Shown here one piece after another: positions 51,305-63,930 of a DNA stretch of 64,000 nt (positions within the stretch are counted from its first letter, which is position 1; every line of letters starts with the position of its first letter). Below the pieces are notes generated by a model. The model was not told where the DNA came from. It saw only the letters and a program-made list of their open reading frames with translations, and did not search any database. Source of the stretch: Perognathus longimembris pacificus (lineage: Eukaryota; Chordata; Mammalia; Rodentia; Heteromyidae); contig NC_063181.1 in NCBI RefSeq assembly GCF_023159225.1, positions 6,159,606 through 6,223,605 on the forward strand, in the 5' to 3' direction. The position numbers and the translations under genes are program-made.

Positions 51305-52028
51305 TCAGCCAGGGCCCCCCCGCCCCCAGCATCACTCAACACTGGGCCGGGCAATGACGGGGTAACCGTTCCCCGAGCCACGTCACCCACCCCGGGGTGT
51401 GGAAACACAGATCCTCCAGCACCAGAGCCTCAAGGGCGAGGGCCCACCTGGCCATGCGGGGAATCACACGCCCCCTGACCTTAACACCTGCCGGTACGCG
51501 GGAGCCACCACGAGACCCCGGGAGAATCTGAACTCGGTGCCTCGAGTGATGTGACATCGTCTGATGTTCCCAGGCCCCGCCAGCCGCGCCCGCCCAAGTG
51601 TGGCTCAGAGCGCGAGGGGCGGGCAGCTGCCTCTGCGTACCCCAAGGGCCCTGTATGTGGCACTGGAGCACGGCTGGGCGCCGCGGCCTGGTACAGCCCT
51701 CAGCACCGCCCGCATCCACCATCTGCCTCTTTCCATCCCAGGTTCTCTCAAGAACAACCCCACGGGTGGGAGCAGCTTACTACGCGACAAGGGATCTCAA
51801 AAGGCCACTGGCAGCCAGGCCTAAGGCCTCACGCCTACAACCCCAGCCCAACAGGAGACACAGATACAAGGATCGGGGTTTGTTTGAGGCTCGCAAGGGC
51901 TTGAGTCCAATCCCCGATGGGCTAGGGTCCCTCCTCCCAAATCCCGGTGAGAGTCTGTGATGTGACGCTCCGGGTCCCACCCTCATGTGGGGCCAGTACA
52001 TAACGGGTGCTCAGATGTGTGCTGGGCA

Positions 52029-52115
52029 CGGTTGGGGCCGTGGCTCAAGTGGTAGAGTGCTCACCTAACAAGTTAGGAGGCCATGAGTTCAAGCCCAGAG
52101 ACACCAGGAAGCAAA
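52029..52115 (+). repeat. Geo-type SINE monomer
   Basis: GGTTGGGGCCGTGGCTCAAG followed by TGGTAGAGTGC and ATGAGTTCAAGCCCAGAGAC form a clear A/B-box pair. Confidence 0.75.
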
Positions 52116-53344
52116 GAAAGTGTTTTCTGGGCAAACAAATGACTTCAGCTATTGCCGGTACTTGAAACCTAGGCTATTCTCACACAAAATGACTGAGCTT
52201 CTGCCTCCACCAGCGCAGCCACCCCCAGCTGCACGAGTTTGTCTGGAATGAGAACCGTGGCGGCCTGAGCTGCTCAGCTAAGAGAGAGAGAGACCAAGAC
52301 GGCGTCACTCACACTGCAACGCCGCTGAGACGGAGGAGAGCCCCGGACAGCCACGGACGGGCGAGGCAAAGAGCTCAGGAAAACGCTCCCTAGACAGCCA
52401 GTGTTTTTCATTCCTGGGATAGCTGGAGAGCGGCCCTCCCTCCTCCCGCAGCCTCCTCCCTCCCTCTCCAGGGCCTTCCCGGCAGTAGGCTCAAAAAACT
52501 CCAGAGTACGTGTGAGGAGGACTGGCTAGAGTCCTCGGCCCCCCGCGCGGGGACCTGGGGACCCCAGACTGGATGTCCCAACGCAGACAGGAGGAACAAA
52601 GTGGAGCAAGAGCTATCAGTGGCTCCGGAGGGGCGGGGCCTGGGCTGGGCACTGCTCCTAACTACTTGTGGATCCATTGAGACCCAGGGGTCCGGACCCA
52701 CCCATCCCTGAGGAAGAAGCCCAGACCCCAGCCCTGCCCCAGCCAATGAGAGGCCAGAGCTGGCCAGACATCAGCCTAACACATGAACTCGCTAAAGGAG
52801 GAGGCAGCTTAAACCCCAACACCCCAAGTCCTGTGCACAACAACGGACACCCCTGTGAGTGTGCACACACACCTCAGCTACCTCAATCACACCATTTTAC
52901 ACAAGACTGAACCAGCTGGAGTAACAGCGCCAGAGTATGGTGAACACGGCATGACAGTTTAAAATAATATCTGTTTTCCAAAGACAGGGCCCCCGAGAGA
53001 GCAGGCACCTCTCCTGGGATGCGGAGCAGCTCAGCCCCTCAGCCCCTCAGCCGAGCCGTTCTGGAAGGTCTGCTGGGAGGCAGGCTTCTCAGGGAAGCAG
53101 CCATTACTTATGCGCTGGTCCCCGCTCTTCCTGGATGGCAGGCTCTCATGTCTGCTTCCTGCCAGGAACCCACCCACTCCAGTCCTAACACCTACTTCCT
53201 GTCTGTCTCTTCCTCCCTAGCGCCTAGAAGAAACCCTTTCTTTCCAGTCCTGCTGCAGAGCACAGGCTCTTGCTCCTCATCCATCTATCCACCGGCTGTG
53301 TCCTTTCTCCAGGTCTCCATCCTCTCAGTCTCTTTGTTTTGTTG

Positions 53345-53575
53345 TGATGGTGCTGGGGCTTGAACTCAGGGCCTTACGCTGGTCCTCTATCTAACACCGA
53401 AGCCACGGCTCCACTTCTGGGTTTGGTTTGTTTGGGGGCTTGTTGTTTGTTTGTTTGTTTTTTTAATGGTGGTTAATTAGATATGAGTGGACTCCCAGGC
53501 TTCCCTGCCCAGTCTGGTTTCAAACCACAATCCTCAGATCTGAGTAGCTAGGATTCCAGGCGTGAGCTGCGGGCT
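53345..53575 (-). repeat. B1-like/Geo composite SINE
   Basis: The complement reads GGGGCTTGAACTCAGGGCC, CCACGGCTCCACTTCTGG, a TTTG-rich linker, CCCAGTCTGGTTTCAAACC and TGAGTAGCTAGGATTCCAGG. It lies sense to DPYSL2. Confidence 0.8.
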
Positions 53576-54096
53576 CCCTGCCTCTGCGGTCTCCTTCGCC
53601 ACTGGCTACAAAACAGGGGCCACCCCACCAGGCTGAGAGGAAAGGCAGAGGCCCCGGAGGGGGCTTCGGGGAAGCATCAGGGGGCCAAGGGGGGCTGGAC
53701 GACACCGTAGGAAGCGGCTTCCTCTGTTCTGAGCGAGCGGCCGCTTCCCGTGTGCTGGTGGCTCCCCCGTGACTGGCTGGGCCCAGGCCACGCAGAGTGG
53801 ACCCATGCTGTAGTCACTTTATCAGCCTCGGCAGGAGCCAGGGGAGAAGGCGGGGCTGGGGCCTGGGAGGACCAGCAATCCCCATGCCCTCCGTGTCCCG
53901 TGAGCTCAGGGCTCCCTGGGACACACCCCACCCCAAACCTCATGGAAAAGTCGGAGTGAAACCTCCCAGGAGAAGCAGCCAGGCCGGTGCGCAGCACTGA
54001 AGAGGTCATTCCCACGTCCACCTCCCCAGATCGGGGCCCTCAAGACCCTCAGTGCGCCCCTCAAGTCACTGCTAAGGAAGAGCTCCCCCTCCCCCC

Positions 54097-54097
<1 letters not shown>

Positions 54098-54137
<40 letters not shown>
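54098..54137 (+). repeat. (CA)n microsatellite
   Basis: About 19 CA dinucleotides in DPYSL2 intron 7. Confidence 0.95.
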
Positions 54138-54138
<1 letters not shown>

Positions 54139-54611
54139 CCAAGCACCGACAAATGGTTCCAGTCCTCTGGGCCTTGAGCATCTGCTCTCCCTCCCACACC
54201 TTCCCCTTGGCCGGGGAGAACGTCCCACATTCCCATGAGCCCCCCCCCCCCACCCCTTCACCCACGGCCACCAGACATCCCTTGGCCAGGACGTGCACGA
54301 GGCCCGACCTGGGGCCTCTCGGTAAGGAGGGAACTTCTGCAGAGTTCTAGAAGCTGCAAGTTCCAGGGCAGAGCACTGGGAATCTCTGCACCGCCCAGAG
54401 CCCCGCCCAGAGCTTTCCCTTCTGCGATTTTAAAGGATTCAGATGCCGAATCTGGCTGAGAAGATGACGCCAGGGCCTGCACGGCCTCGTGGTGGGAAAC
54501 CTGCCGTTCCCCCCCGCACGTCTGTGCCCAGATGTGGCCCAGCTGCTTCCGCATCCCCTTCACATTAGGAGACTAAGCTGGGGGCTGCAGGTCACCCCAA
54601 GAAAAGGCTCA

Positions 54612-55378
<767 letters not shown>

Positions 55379-55940
55379 TCAGAACCAACGATGCCGAGGA
55401 ATCCCTCTCCGGGACGGCCACGTTTCCAGAGGCCCGGGGGACACCCAGGCGCACATCCCATTCCTGCGGCTCGCCCCCCCCCCCCCCAGGGCCCCGGTGC
55501 CCAGGTTACCCCTGCAGCCGCCTCCACAAGGCTGGCTTTCTCACACGCCCAAAGGCAAGGCTCTTAGCTGCTTCTGGCAGAGAAAGCCTCTCCCCCCCCC
55601 TCCCAGTCCCACCTCCCCCCCAGTCCCACCTCCCTGCCCCCCACCACACACTCTGCAATCCACGGCGGCAACGCAGTCTGGTGACAGAGCACCCAGCATC
55701 CCAAGCGGCTCTGTGGCCACAATATGCTCAGCTTTTCAGTTCCAAGGCTCAGAGCCAGAGCCCAGGCCGGGGGGTGGGGGTGGGGTGTGTGTCAGGGAAC
55801 CCAGCCCCCCCTCCCCCTCCGGGAGAACTCCACCAATAACCAAGAACAAGGCCAGCAGTCACATCCACGGTGGTGAGGAGCCCGGACAGCAGCCGGTTCC
55901 AGGCCACCCCCAACAGCAGAGGCAGAGTCCACGGTCTCAC

Positions 55941-56002
55941 CTGGGAATCCGTGAGCTGGAAGCGATCCTTGAAAGCCATGTAGACGAGGAAGGAGTTTAC
56001 GC
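55941..56002 (-). CDS. DPYSL2: DPYSL2 exon 5
   Basis: Two bases completing Gly160 and 20 codons, residues 161-180 (VNSFLVYMAFKDRFQLTDSQ). Leu replaces the carboxylated Lys of active dihydropyrimidinases. Ser179 is where I remember Cys in human. Confidence 0.98.
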
Positions 56003-56784
56003 CTGGTGACAGAGGAAATGGAGGTGAAGATGTGACTCTTAATACAAAAACCAAACCCAAATAACCTGGGAAGGAGAAAGAGCACGATAATATGCGTGCC
56101 TGCGCATGTGTATCTGTGTGTGCGTGTGTGTGTGTGTCTGCGCACACGCGCGCGCGTAAAGAGAGGGATGAAGACAGAAAGGGAGACCCGGTTTGAATGA
56201 TAAAACAAACATGGTAAAAATAGAAATAATCAGCGTATCGGGGGAAAGAATCCCGAGAACTCTTTTCAGTGCTCTTACAACTTTCCCCTACGTTTAAAAC
56301 AAGACGAAAGTTAAAAGGTGCTGCAGTAGAAATACACCCATGTTCACAGCAGAATTAATGATCACAACCTAAGCAGCCCTCCGTGAATGAAGAAATAAGA
56401 CTGTGGTCAGTGTGTAAGTGGAATTATTAGCCAGCCATGAAAAGGGAGGACGCTAGAATTCTACAGGGATGAGTCCTGAAGACGTTTTGTCAATGAAACA
56501 AGCCAATCACCAAAACCAAATTCCTGAGTGATCGATTCTACTCCAGTGAGGAGCTTGGTGCAGGGGATTTCAGACACAGAAAGTCAACTCAGGTTGTCCT
56601 GCGCTGAGGAAGGCAAAGAACTGCTCTCTAGTGGGGCAGAGTTTAAGACAAGGGTTTTAAAGGCAGACAGTGTTGATGGTGGCATGTACTGACTGTACTT
56701 AATGCCACTATATGACAAGTCTTATGCATATTTCACCACAGTTATACTTAAAAAAAAAAAAAGCTGCTCCAGAAACAAGTCTGC

Positions 56785-57012
56785 TGTGACTTTTTTTTTT
56801 TTTTTTGGTCAATCCAGGGGCTTGAACTCAGGGCCTGAGCACTGTCCCTGAGCTTCTTTTTGCTCAAGGCTAGCACTCTGCCACTTGAGCCACAGCGCCA
56901 CTTCTGCCTTTTTCTGTTGATGTGGTGCTGAGGAATCGAACCCAGGGCTTCATGCATGCTAGGCAAGCACTCTACCTCTAAGCCACACTCCCAGTCCACT
57001 TTTGTGACTTTT
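56785..57012 (-). repeat. IDL-Geo dimeric SINE with target duplication
   Basis: A reverse dimer (GGGGCTTGAACTCAGGGCCT to CTAAGCCACACTCCCAGTCC) with a T-rich tail is flanked by TGTGACTTTT at 56785-56794 and 57003-57012. It is sense to DPYSL2. Confidence 0.9.
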
Positions 57013-57366
57013 AACAGCAAAGCGAACCAGAGGTTTCTGTCTGTGAAGCCCAGGAATTAATGTCTTTTCTTTGGCAAGCTGACTGCCCTCCATGCTGACT
57101 TCTTAAAAATGTGTTGTTGTTTTTCCTGAAGGTCCGTTAATTGGACAAGCAGCAGTCGCCATGCTCATCTCAGACTTCTTGCCTGCCCAGGCACCAGGCC
57201 AAACAGCCCTGCCCGGCATCTAGCTGAATTCTGCACAATCGTCTTGACAACCTGGCAGCCTCGGAGCTTAATTCAAGCCACCTGGGGGTGCCGGAGGCTG
57301 CCTGGACTGCCTGCCTCCGGACTGGCTCCTCAGCCTCGGCCTGGGCCCGGGCCCGGGCAGGCAGTG

Positions 57367-57380
57367 GTTGTCATGGCAAC
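57367..57380. promoter_or_regulatory. RFX X-box-like palindrome in DPYSL2 intron 4
   Basis: GTTGTCATGGCAAC is an inverted repeat apart from one base pair and resembles RFX binding sites. The surrounding 57230-57430 is repeat-free, with a GGGCCCGGGCCCGGGC run just before it. Confidence 0.4.
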
Positions 57381-58302
57381 TCTCCCCCTGCTTTGCAGCG
57401 GATGCCTCTCCTGAGCCAGACTCAAACCCACAGGAGTCTGGGTATTCTCAAAACTGAGAAAAGGTCAAAGGCAGCCTAATTTCCTCTTGGTGAAGTCTTC
57501 ATGCTGGAAAGAATCTCAGGAGACATCTTAGACCAACATCCTCACGCAATGGATTAAAAAAAAAAAAACCAAAACAGGGATCCACAGAATGCAAGTCAGT
57601 TGCCTCATGCGGGTCGCGCAGTTCCATGGGAGGCGGTGGGGAGAAGGGGCCCGAGCGTGGGGCTTCCTGGCCGGGAGGCTCTGTGCGGGGCCCACGGGTC
57701 ATGCCCGGCACCCGTATCCACACCTGCGGAGCGAGCTGCCCCCTCACACAGAGCGGGACCTGAAACCCACAGGTGCTTCGCTGAAGGTCACTGAGGTCAG
57801 GGGCCCCCAGGGACTGAATCGATAGCCAAATTCCAGGAGGCTCAGGAAGCCGCACCCCTTTGGCTCCGCTTCCTGAACCCCAGAGGTTCCTAGGGGTGGG
57901 GGTCTGGAGGCCGCCCTCTGACAGCCCCGAGGAGGGGGTGACACGGGAGCCTCTGTCTCGGGTTCTCTCCTAGATGCTTCCAGATTTGGGGGAAGAGGTG
58001 GAGCAGCCTGCCCCGCCCCCAGCCTTGCAGAGGTGACCCTGGCCTGGGGGGTCCATGGACATCCTTCTGGGGGCTGCAGTGCAGGTGCCTCCAGCCAGTG
58101 ACTGAAGGAGAGGCCACCCGGGGAGGGGGGGGGGGACGGGGGCAGGGGTGGGGGCGGGACGCTCTCCCCAGCCCAAAGCAACCCCTGCCCAAGACAGACA
58201 GGGCACGAGGCAGGCCCGGGACGCAAGAGGACCATTCAGAGCTGTGCCCATGAGGACTGAAAGGGTGGGGGGGCCTGCAGCGGTGGGGGCTGGGGCACCC
58301 AC

Positions 58303-58467
58303 CATGGTCCTTCACCAGCGCCTCCATCTCTTCTTGGATGCCCTTGTGCCACTCGGTGATGTCCACGTGCAGAGAGTAATCGCAGCAGGACTTGCTGTCC
58401 GCCCACTCCCGCCACTGGTCGAAGGCGGCCAGCAGGCCGGTGCCAGGCTCCGGGACGACGTGGTCAA
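58303..58467 (-). CDS. DPYSL2: DPYSL2 exon 4
   Basis: The exon completes residue 105, reads 54 codons (residues 106-159, [20 protein letters not shown] to LVKDH) and gives the first base of Gly160. Gly115 and Thr142 differ from human as I remember it. Borders are TTTCCCAG|TTG and CATG|GTGGGT. It is the first DPYSL2 exon visible in the window. Confidence 0.98.
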
Positions 58468-59385
58468 CTGGGAAAGAAGAGACACCTGTTACCCGCAAGA
58501 ACCCCCGCGGCCGCGGCCGGCCAACGCACCCCCGCCGAATAGGGGATTCAGCTTCTCAGACTGTCCCCAGGAATCACGGCTGTGATCTGTCAAGCCAGCG
58601 CCGAAGAATGCCCTTCAACCAGCGGGGGGCCCCCGGGGGGAGAGAGAGCAGAAACTTGGCCTTGGCCCATGCTAGGCGAGGCGATGCTGGGGTGAAAGCA
58701 CGCATGAACTCCCAGATCCGATTGCTCAACCCGAGGTCCTGACAGCCTGGGGCACATTTCAGACAACGAGTCCCCGTGGACAAGGGCAGTGTCAAATGGC
58801 TAGCCAGAGGACCCCGGCCGGGCCCCTGGCGGGGCTGGCGCTGCACCAGGCCTTGCTAGGCCGGTCTCCAGAGTGCCACACAGTCCCGGTCCCTCCTGAC
58901 CGCTCAGGTTTCTGCAGCCTAATCCCACCCGGTAATTGAAGGGGGCCTCTTTCATCTTAGGAGTTGAAAGCATTTCAAGACTGCTGTTGTGTTACTCCAG
59001 AAGAAGGCTGAGAGGCTGCACAGAGGGCCCTGCACTCAGGTTGCTGGGAGTTGGTTCCTTGGCTCCACAGCTTATCTGCAAGGTGCTCCTGGCTGGGTAA
59101 ACTACTTAATCTCCTCTGCCTTCCATGTCTGTGCTGGTTTAGAATGCGGATAATGTTACCTCCTCCACGCTGTTTGCTGAGGCACACCATCTACCAACCC
59201 CGTATTGCTCCCAACCTAATCCTCTGGTGGCTGTCCCTCCTTACGGCTCACAGAAACATTCCCGTCCCCAGCAGCTCGGCGCTGGCCTCCCTCTCCCATG
59301 TGACCCTCAGCACCAGTGCCTCACTCTCTGTTCTGCAGCAACGGAGGCTGACAGGGCTACATCGATGTCATACCAGGGGGCCTTT

Positions 59386-59388
<3 letters not shown>

Positions 59389-59440
<52 letters not shown>
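59389..59440 (+). repeat. (CT)n microsatellite
   Basis: About 26 CT dinucleotides in DPYSL2 intron 3. They create only artificial Ser-Leu or Arg-Glu reading frames. Confidence 0.95.
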
Positions 59441-59442
<2 letters not shown>

Positions 59443-59795
59443 GTGACGTGGGGAGCTCTTGTCCCACCACCATGACAGGGAAGGTACCAACCCCACTCTT
59501 ACCCATCTTCAGCTCAGAGAGCACTGAAATACAAACGGAAATGACCCATCCAGGTCCGCCTTGTGCAGCAATACAAATGAAATGCAGGATTCTAGGCGCC
59601 TTTAAAGCAAGGAGCCATCCTTCCAAATTGAAGAACTCCGTTTCCTACGCCCGGGGTCTCAGGTAGGCAGGGGAGAAAACGCAGGCCGAGGCAACCCTAG
59701 TGAGCTCTGATTTCTGAAATAGATCAAATCTTGCTGATGTTGCTAAACTGTGACACAACTGACCTTGGCTTTTTGCAAAACAGAGATATCGCCAG

Positions 59796-59927
59796 CCCAG
59801 GATGGTGTTGTGGCACCTGTAATCCCAGCACTTGGGAGGCTGAGGTAGGAAGGCTGTGGGTTCAAGACAAACCTGGGCTACTATGTAGCAAGACGCTGTC
59901 TCAAAAAAAAAAAAAAAAAAAAAACAA
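59796..59927 (+). repeat. B1-type SINE (monomer) with A tail
   Basis: GGCACCTGTAATCCCAGCAC, TTGGGAGGCTGAGGTAGGA, GGGTTCAAGACAAACCTGGG and GACGCTGTCTC precede about 22 A. This is a plain B1/7SL-type monomer without the Geo half. Confidence 0.85.
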
Positions 59928-60284
59928 AACTTTCTAATCCACCAGCTATACCAATTACTCTGACCTGATCCTTAAAAAGGTACAGGTTGACTAAGCCCCG
60001 CCCCCCATGCCCTGTAAGTATATACTGTCACTATGTCAATTGAAACCATGTGAGAAATGTAGTTAGGACATGTGGTCATCTAAATCAAAAGTTCTTTTGA
60101 CAGACTTCACTCTTTCAGAAGTATTAGTTTTAAAAAGAAGTATCCGTCCCTGTAACTAAATGGAAAAATCTGAGCTCACATAACAATACTGGCAAAAACA
60201 CAAAAAGATACTTACAATACAAAGAGATTCCAATAAACTAGAAATGGGAATCAAAAACAACCAGGAAGAAGGGAAATAATGGTG

Positions 60285-60640
60285 GGGTATGTTAGGTCCT
60301 CTCCCTGAGGGCTCCATGTAGATGCCCCCACCTCATTAAGTCTCCACACAGTTACCTGGGTAACCTGCAGACCTGGAGGCAGTTACCTCCCCTGTCCCTG
60401 CGGTCACATCCTAATCCACCTGGCCATACCCCTTGTCCCTGCCCTAGATATAAGGCGGGGCTGGGTGGGGGTCGCTCTCTCTCTCTCTGTCTCTCTCTCT
60501 CCCTCTCTCCCTCTCCCTCTCTCCGGCCATGGATCACCTTGGCCACAGGCCAGCAGTTCGGTAATAGATGTTCTCTCCTGCCTGAATACTGTGTGGCGTT
60601 CTCCTTTACCGGCTACCTACTTTAAAAACCTAACAGGGTA
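60285..60640 (+). mobile_element. Solo LTR with intact termini and 5-bp target duplication
   Basis: A 346-bp element spans 60290-60635. It starts TGTTAGG and ends CCTAACA, a perfect 7-bp inverted pair. GGGTA flanks it on both sides (60285-60289 and 60636-60640). A TATAAGG at 60449-60455 gives + orientation, followed by a CT-rich tract. A 5-bp duplication fits ERVL/MaLR-type (class III) elements. No internal retroviral sequence is present. Confidence 0.85.
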
Positions 60641-60676
60641 TAAAAAGGAAGCCAAGAATACAGCCTGTGGCCAAAT

Positions 60677-60860
60677 ACCAGTGGCTCAAGTCCGTAATAC
60701 TAGCTGAGGATGCAAGTTCAAAGCTGGCCAGGCAAGAAAGTCTAAACTCTTATCTCCAATTAACCACCAAAAAGCCAGATGTGGAGCTGTGGCTCAAGTG
60801 GTAGAGTGCCAGCCTAGAGAGAAAAAGCTAATAAGGCCTTGAGTTCAAGCTCCAGGACCA

Positions 60861-60912
<52 letters not shown>
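60677..60912 (+). repeat. B1-like/Geo composite SINE with long (CA)n tail
   Basis: CCAGTGGCTCAAGTCCGTAA, GCAAGTTCAAAGCTGGCC and CTCCAATTAACCACC precede GAGCTGTGGCTCAAGTGGTA and GTTCAAGCTCCAGGACCAGC. About 25 CA dinucleotides follow directly from 60863. Confidence 0.9.
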
Positions 60913-60913
<1 letters not shown>

Positions 60914-61431
60914 GATGCATGTTTTATATGTGTGCCTGACATGTATGTTTATATGTTTCAAATGCGTGTGGATTTGTGTGTTGTGTACTGTGGCAGATAA
61001 ATAAATAGAACCCAGCCTCGTCCCCTGGCCGGATGTCGAATGGCTAAACAGAGCCAACATAAACAAGGAAGCCGCTCTCTGTTCAGCAGAAGAGCAAGCA
61101 ACTTCATTTGGAATTAAAGGAGCCTCTACTTGCCTGAAGTTCCTGCCACCTCTCAGCCCACGTGTGCCGTTAGTAAAATAACCTTGCCCCTCCCTGCTGG
61201 TGCACGGGCATTGGTTTTAAATATTTTGGTATTAGATCAAGTACTTTCAAATACCTGGAGTTTCCACACACATTACAGAGAGCGGAGGTGCCGGCCTTGG
61301 GCAGCTCGTCCATCCTTCCTCCACCCCAGTCAGGGTTAAATATAACTTCTTGCTCCGTCTCTGCATCCGGCACTGAGCGAACCCTTTTGTTTTGCCCTTA
61401 CTACTGTTCTGTGTTTTGTGTTTGTGTTTGT

Positions 61432-61495
61432 TTTCAGTGCTAGGGCTCGAAGGCGGGGTGTGGCCCGTGCTTGACAAGTGCTCCCCCCCTCCTCC
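61432..61495 (-). repeat. Degenerate Geo-type SINE fragment
   Basis: CAGTGCTAGGGCTCGAAGGC with GTGCTTGACAAGTGCTCCCC is a weak complement of the family B-box side. Confidence 0.4.
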
Positions 61496-62560
61496 CTGAG
61501 ACTGGCTCTCCTCCTCCTTCCCCTTCCCCTGGAGGGCCGAGAGGCCACACGGGATACCCGGTCCTCGAGGGCCCCAGTGGCATCACCCCGGGCCCTGGGG
61601 ATGCAGGCCAGCTCGACTGGGGACACACCCGAGCCGTGTTCCCGGGAAGCCGGCGCGTGCTTTCCCACGGCTCCCCGGGGGAACCAGAGCGCCGAGGGAA
61701 CGGGGCAGAGGCCACGCTCGCTTCCGGAGGCAGCGCAGGCCCCTGGCCGCTCCCCTCTGGCCGCCTCGTAAGCCCTCTGTCCCCGCAAGACGGAGCGCTC
61801 GGCCAGCAGCCATTGCTGCGGTGGCTGGAGGGGGGTATGGGTGTCGACGTGCCGGTGGGCCGTCCTGGGGCCTCCCCTTCTTCCCCTAGAACAGGTAGAG
61901 GCCATGCAGGGCTGCGGGAAGAGCGCACGGGAAGGCGCAGCAAACACCCGAAAGGTGCCGGCCACAGGCTGCATGGGCTGCGCCCCTCCGAAATGCCAGT
62001 GCGCAGCCAGTACATCGCGGGGCCCCGCGAGCAGGCCCTGGCAGCTGGGCGCGGCGGTGCAGCCCTGTGAGCCCAGCTACTGGAGAGGCAGAGGGAGGAG
62101 GACCTGGATCCGGGGCTTGCTCGGCTGAAAGCACGAGGACTCACCCACGGGAGAGGTGGCGCTAAAGACGCACAAGGACTGGAGTGCGGCCCAAGAGGTA
62201 CGGGGCACCGCCCGCGCGCCGGAGGCCCTGGGTCCAGTCCCTGTCACGGGAAAGGAACTCCCGCGAGACAGCGGCGGCCAGCTGTGGGGGCTACACGCAA
62301 CATCTGGAAGGACGTGTACATCTGCACCACCCGCCACTAGGGCTACCACAGGACGGTCATCCACAAGGCAAAGGTCCTCCACCCAAAATGGCCCCAGCTC
62401 CAAAGCAAGGTGCCACGCGCTAGACTTGATCGTGGCAACGAAATACCTGGTAGCAACACCTAACGGAGCGGAGCGTTTGCCTGAGTCCGTCTCGGTGAGG
62501 GGGGGGAGCAGCAGCAGAGAGCAGGAAGCAGAGGGAAAGCGAGGAAGGGAGGGGAGGGGA
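61496..62560. other. GC-rich part of DPYSL2 intron 3 without recognised exon
   Basis: GC-rich, CpG-containing sequence gives several open frames of 200 codons or more on both strands, none with a recognisable domain. Weak B1-like (62042-62112) and Geo-like (62185-62250) remnants are visible. I regard it as non-coding. Confidence 0.5.
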
Positions 62561-62994
62561 GGGCCACACGGGTTTATTCTTTATCCTCCTCTGTCTAGAC
62601 CAGAAGCCGACGTTCAGGACAGGTGTAGTTCACCCTGGCTGGGAACACCCTCGCCAACACCCAGAGGTGGTCAGTAACCTCCTAGATGCTTCTCCATCCA
62701 ATCAAGGCTCACCATCACCTGTCCCCAGTGGGAAGGTCCCCATGGGACCTGAGAAGACACGTCAAGACTCAGGCATGCTAAAAACATGGCATAAAATTGC
62801 CTGCAGCTTGCCCTTCTTATAAGGTTTTATGCGGTTTATAAGGTTTTACATAAAATGGACTTCGGGTTTAGGCTCGGGTCACAACCCAAGGCAGCACATT
62901 CTTCTGAAATTTGAAACACTGAAATCTGAAACTCCTGGTGGCCACCATTTTGGTCAAGGGACAGTCTGCCTGTATTACTTGCAGTGATGTTGTC

Positions 62995-63345
62995 AAAGGA
63001 CACTGCATATTTTTAACAGTTTGATTGAGATATAATCCACATATTACGAAATACACCCACTGAAGGGTACAATTCAATGGTTTCTAGTATATTCACAGAC
63101 TGGGACAACCATCACCACAGTCTAATTTTAGAGCAGCACCCAAAAAAGAAACCCTGTACCAGTTAGCCACCCCTCCCTGGTCCCTTCTCCCTGCCCTTCT
63201 CAGGGCTGAGAGCCCCAAACAGCCACTAATCCACGCGCTGTCTCTGTGGATTTTCTTCTCCCAGACATTTCACTTAAACAGAATCATATAATATATGGTC
63301 TTGTGTCTGGCTTCTGAGACTTAGCATAATGTCTTCCAGGCTCAT
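62995..63345. mobile_element. Old L1-like (L1M-type) fragment
   Basis: TTTGATTGAGATATAATCCA, then AGGGTACAATTCAATGGTTT, CAACCATCACCACAGTCTAA and AACAGAATCATATAATATAT, followed by TTAGCATAATGTCTTCCAGG, match in order a common ancient mammalian LINE-1 non-coding segment as I remember it. Confidence 0.65.
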
Positions 63346-63579
63346 CTTGCTGTAAAATGAGTCAGGCCTGTGTTCCTTTTTACGGCCTCAAGTGACTTGT
63401 GATCCTACTTTTTTTTTTTTCCTGTTTATTGGACATAGACACCAAAACATAAGCTACAATCCAAACATGGGACCATGTTGGAGCTTGCAAGTTTGTCAAA
63501 TTTTAAAGACCTGACCTTTTATTTTCACTTTTAAAGATCATCATAGACTCTCATAAAGGTTTTGTTGTTGCTGTGATTG

Positions 63580-63660
63580 TGTTTTGTAGTACTGGTGGTT
63601 TGAATCCAGGGCCTTGAGCTTACTACTACATTGGTGCTCTATCGGTTGAGCCATGCCTTC
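63580..63660 (-). repeat. Geo-type SINE monomer
   Basis: GGTTTGAATCCAGGGCCTTG and GCTCTATCGGTTGAGCCATG are the complement of the B and A boxes. Confidence 0.65.
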
Positions 63661-63675
63661 AGCCTCGCTTTTTGC

Positions 63676-63917
63676 TGGGTACTGGTGGCTCACACCGGTA
63701 ATCCTAGCTAGTCAGGCGGCTGAGATCTGAGGATTGCGGCTCCAAGTCAGCCCAGGCAATCAAGTCTGTGAGACTCTTATCTACAATGAACCACCAGAAA
63801 ACCAGAAGTGGTGCCGTGGCTCAAAGGGGTTGAGCGCTAACTTTGAGCAAGCAAGCTCAGGAACAATACCCAGGTCCCAAGTTCAAGCCCCACAACCGAC
63901 AACAACAACAACAAAAA
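63676..63917 (+). repeat. B1-like/Geo composite SINE with (CAA)n tail
   Basis: GGTACTGGTGGCTCACACCG, TAATCCTAGCTAGTCAGGCG and CTACAATGAACCACCAGAAAA are followed by GTGGTGCCGTGGCTCAAAGG and GTTCAAGCCCCACAACCGAC. The tail is CAACAACAACAAC. Confidence 0.9.
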
Positions 63918-63930
63918 GAATGTCTCTTAG

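Larger units (their letters stand above)
56003..58302 (-). other. DPYSL2: DPYSL2 intron 4
   Basis: 2.3 kb with a (GT)-rich tract at 56117-56137, an IDL-Geo SINE (56795-57002) and a possible regulatory patch near 57367. No other exon was recognised. Confidence 0.85.

Noticed and set aside
59357..59626. Reverse frame with an Arg-Glu repeat and a forward frame with a Ser-Leu repeat
   Set aside because: Both are translations of the (CT)n microsatellite.
60290..60635. Possible provirus around the LTR
   Set aside because: Only one LTR with both termini and matching target duplication is present, so no internal region remains.
61440..62144. 234-codon reverse open frame and a 199-codon forward frame in GC-rich DPYSL2 intron 3, considered as DPYSL2 exon 3 or a nested gene
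   Set aside because: Neither shows CRMP2 exon 3 residues or any known domain. High GC removes stop codons on both strands, and SINE remnants overlap.
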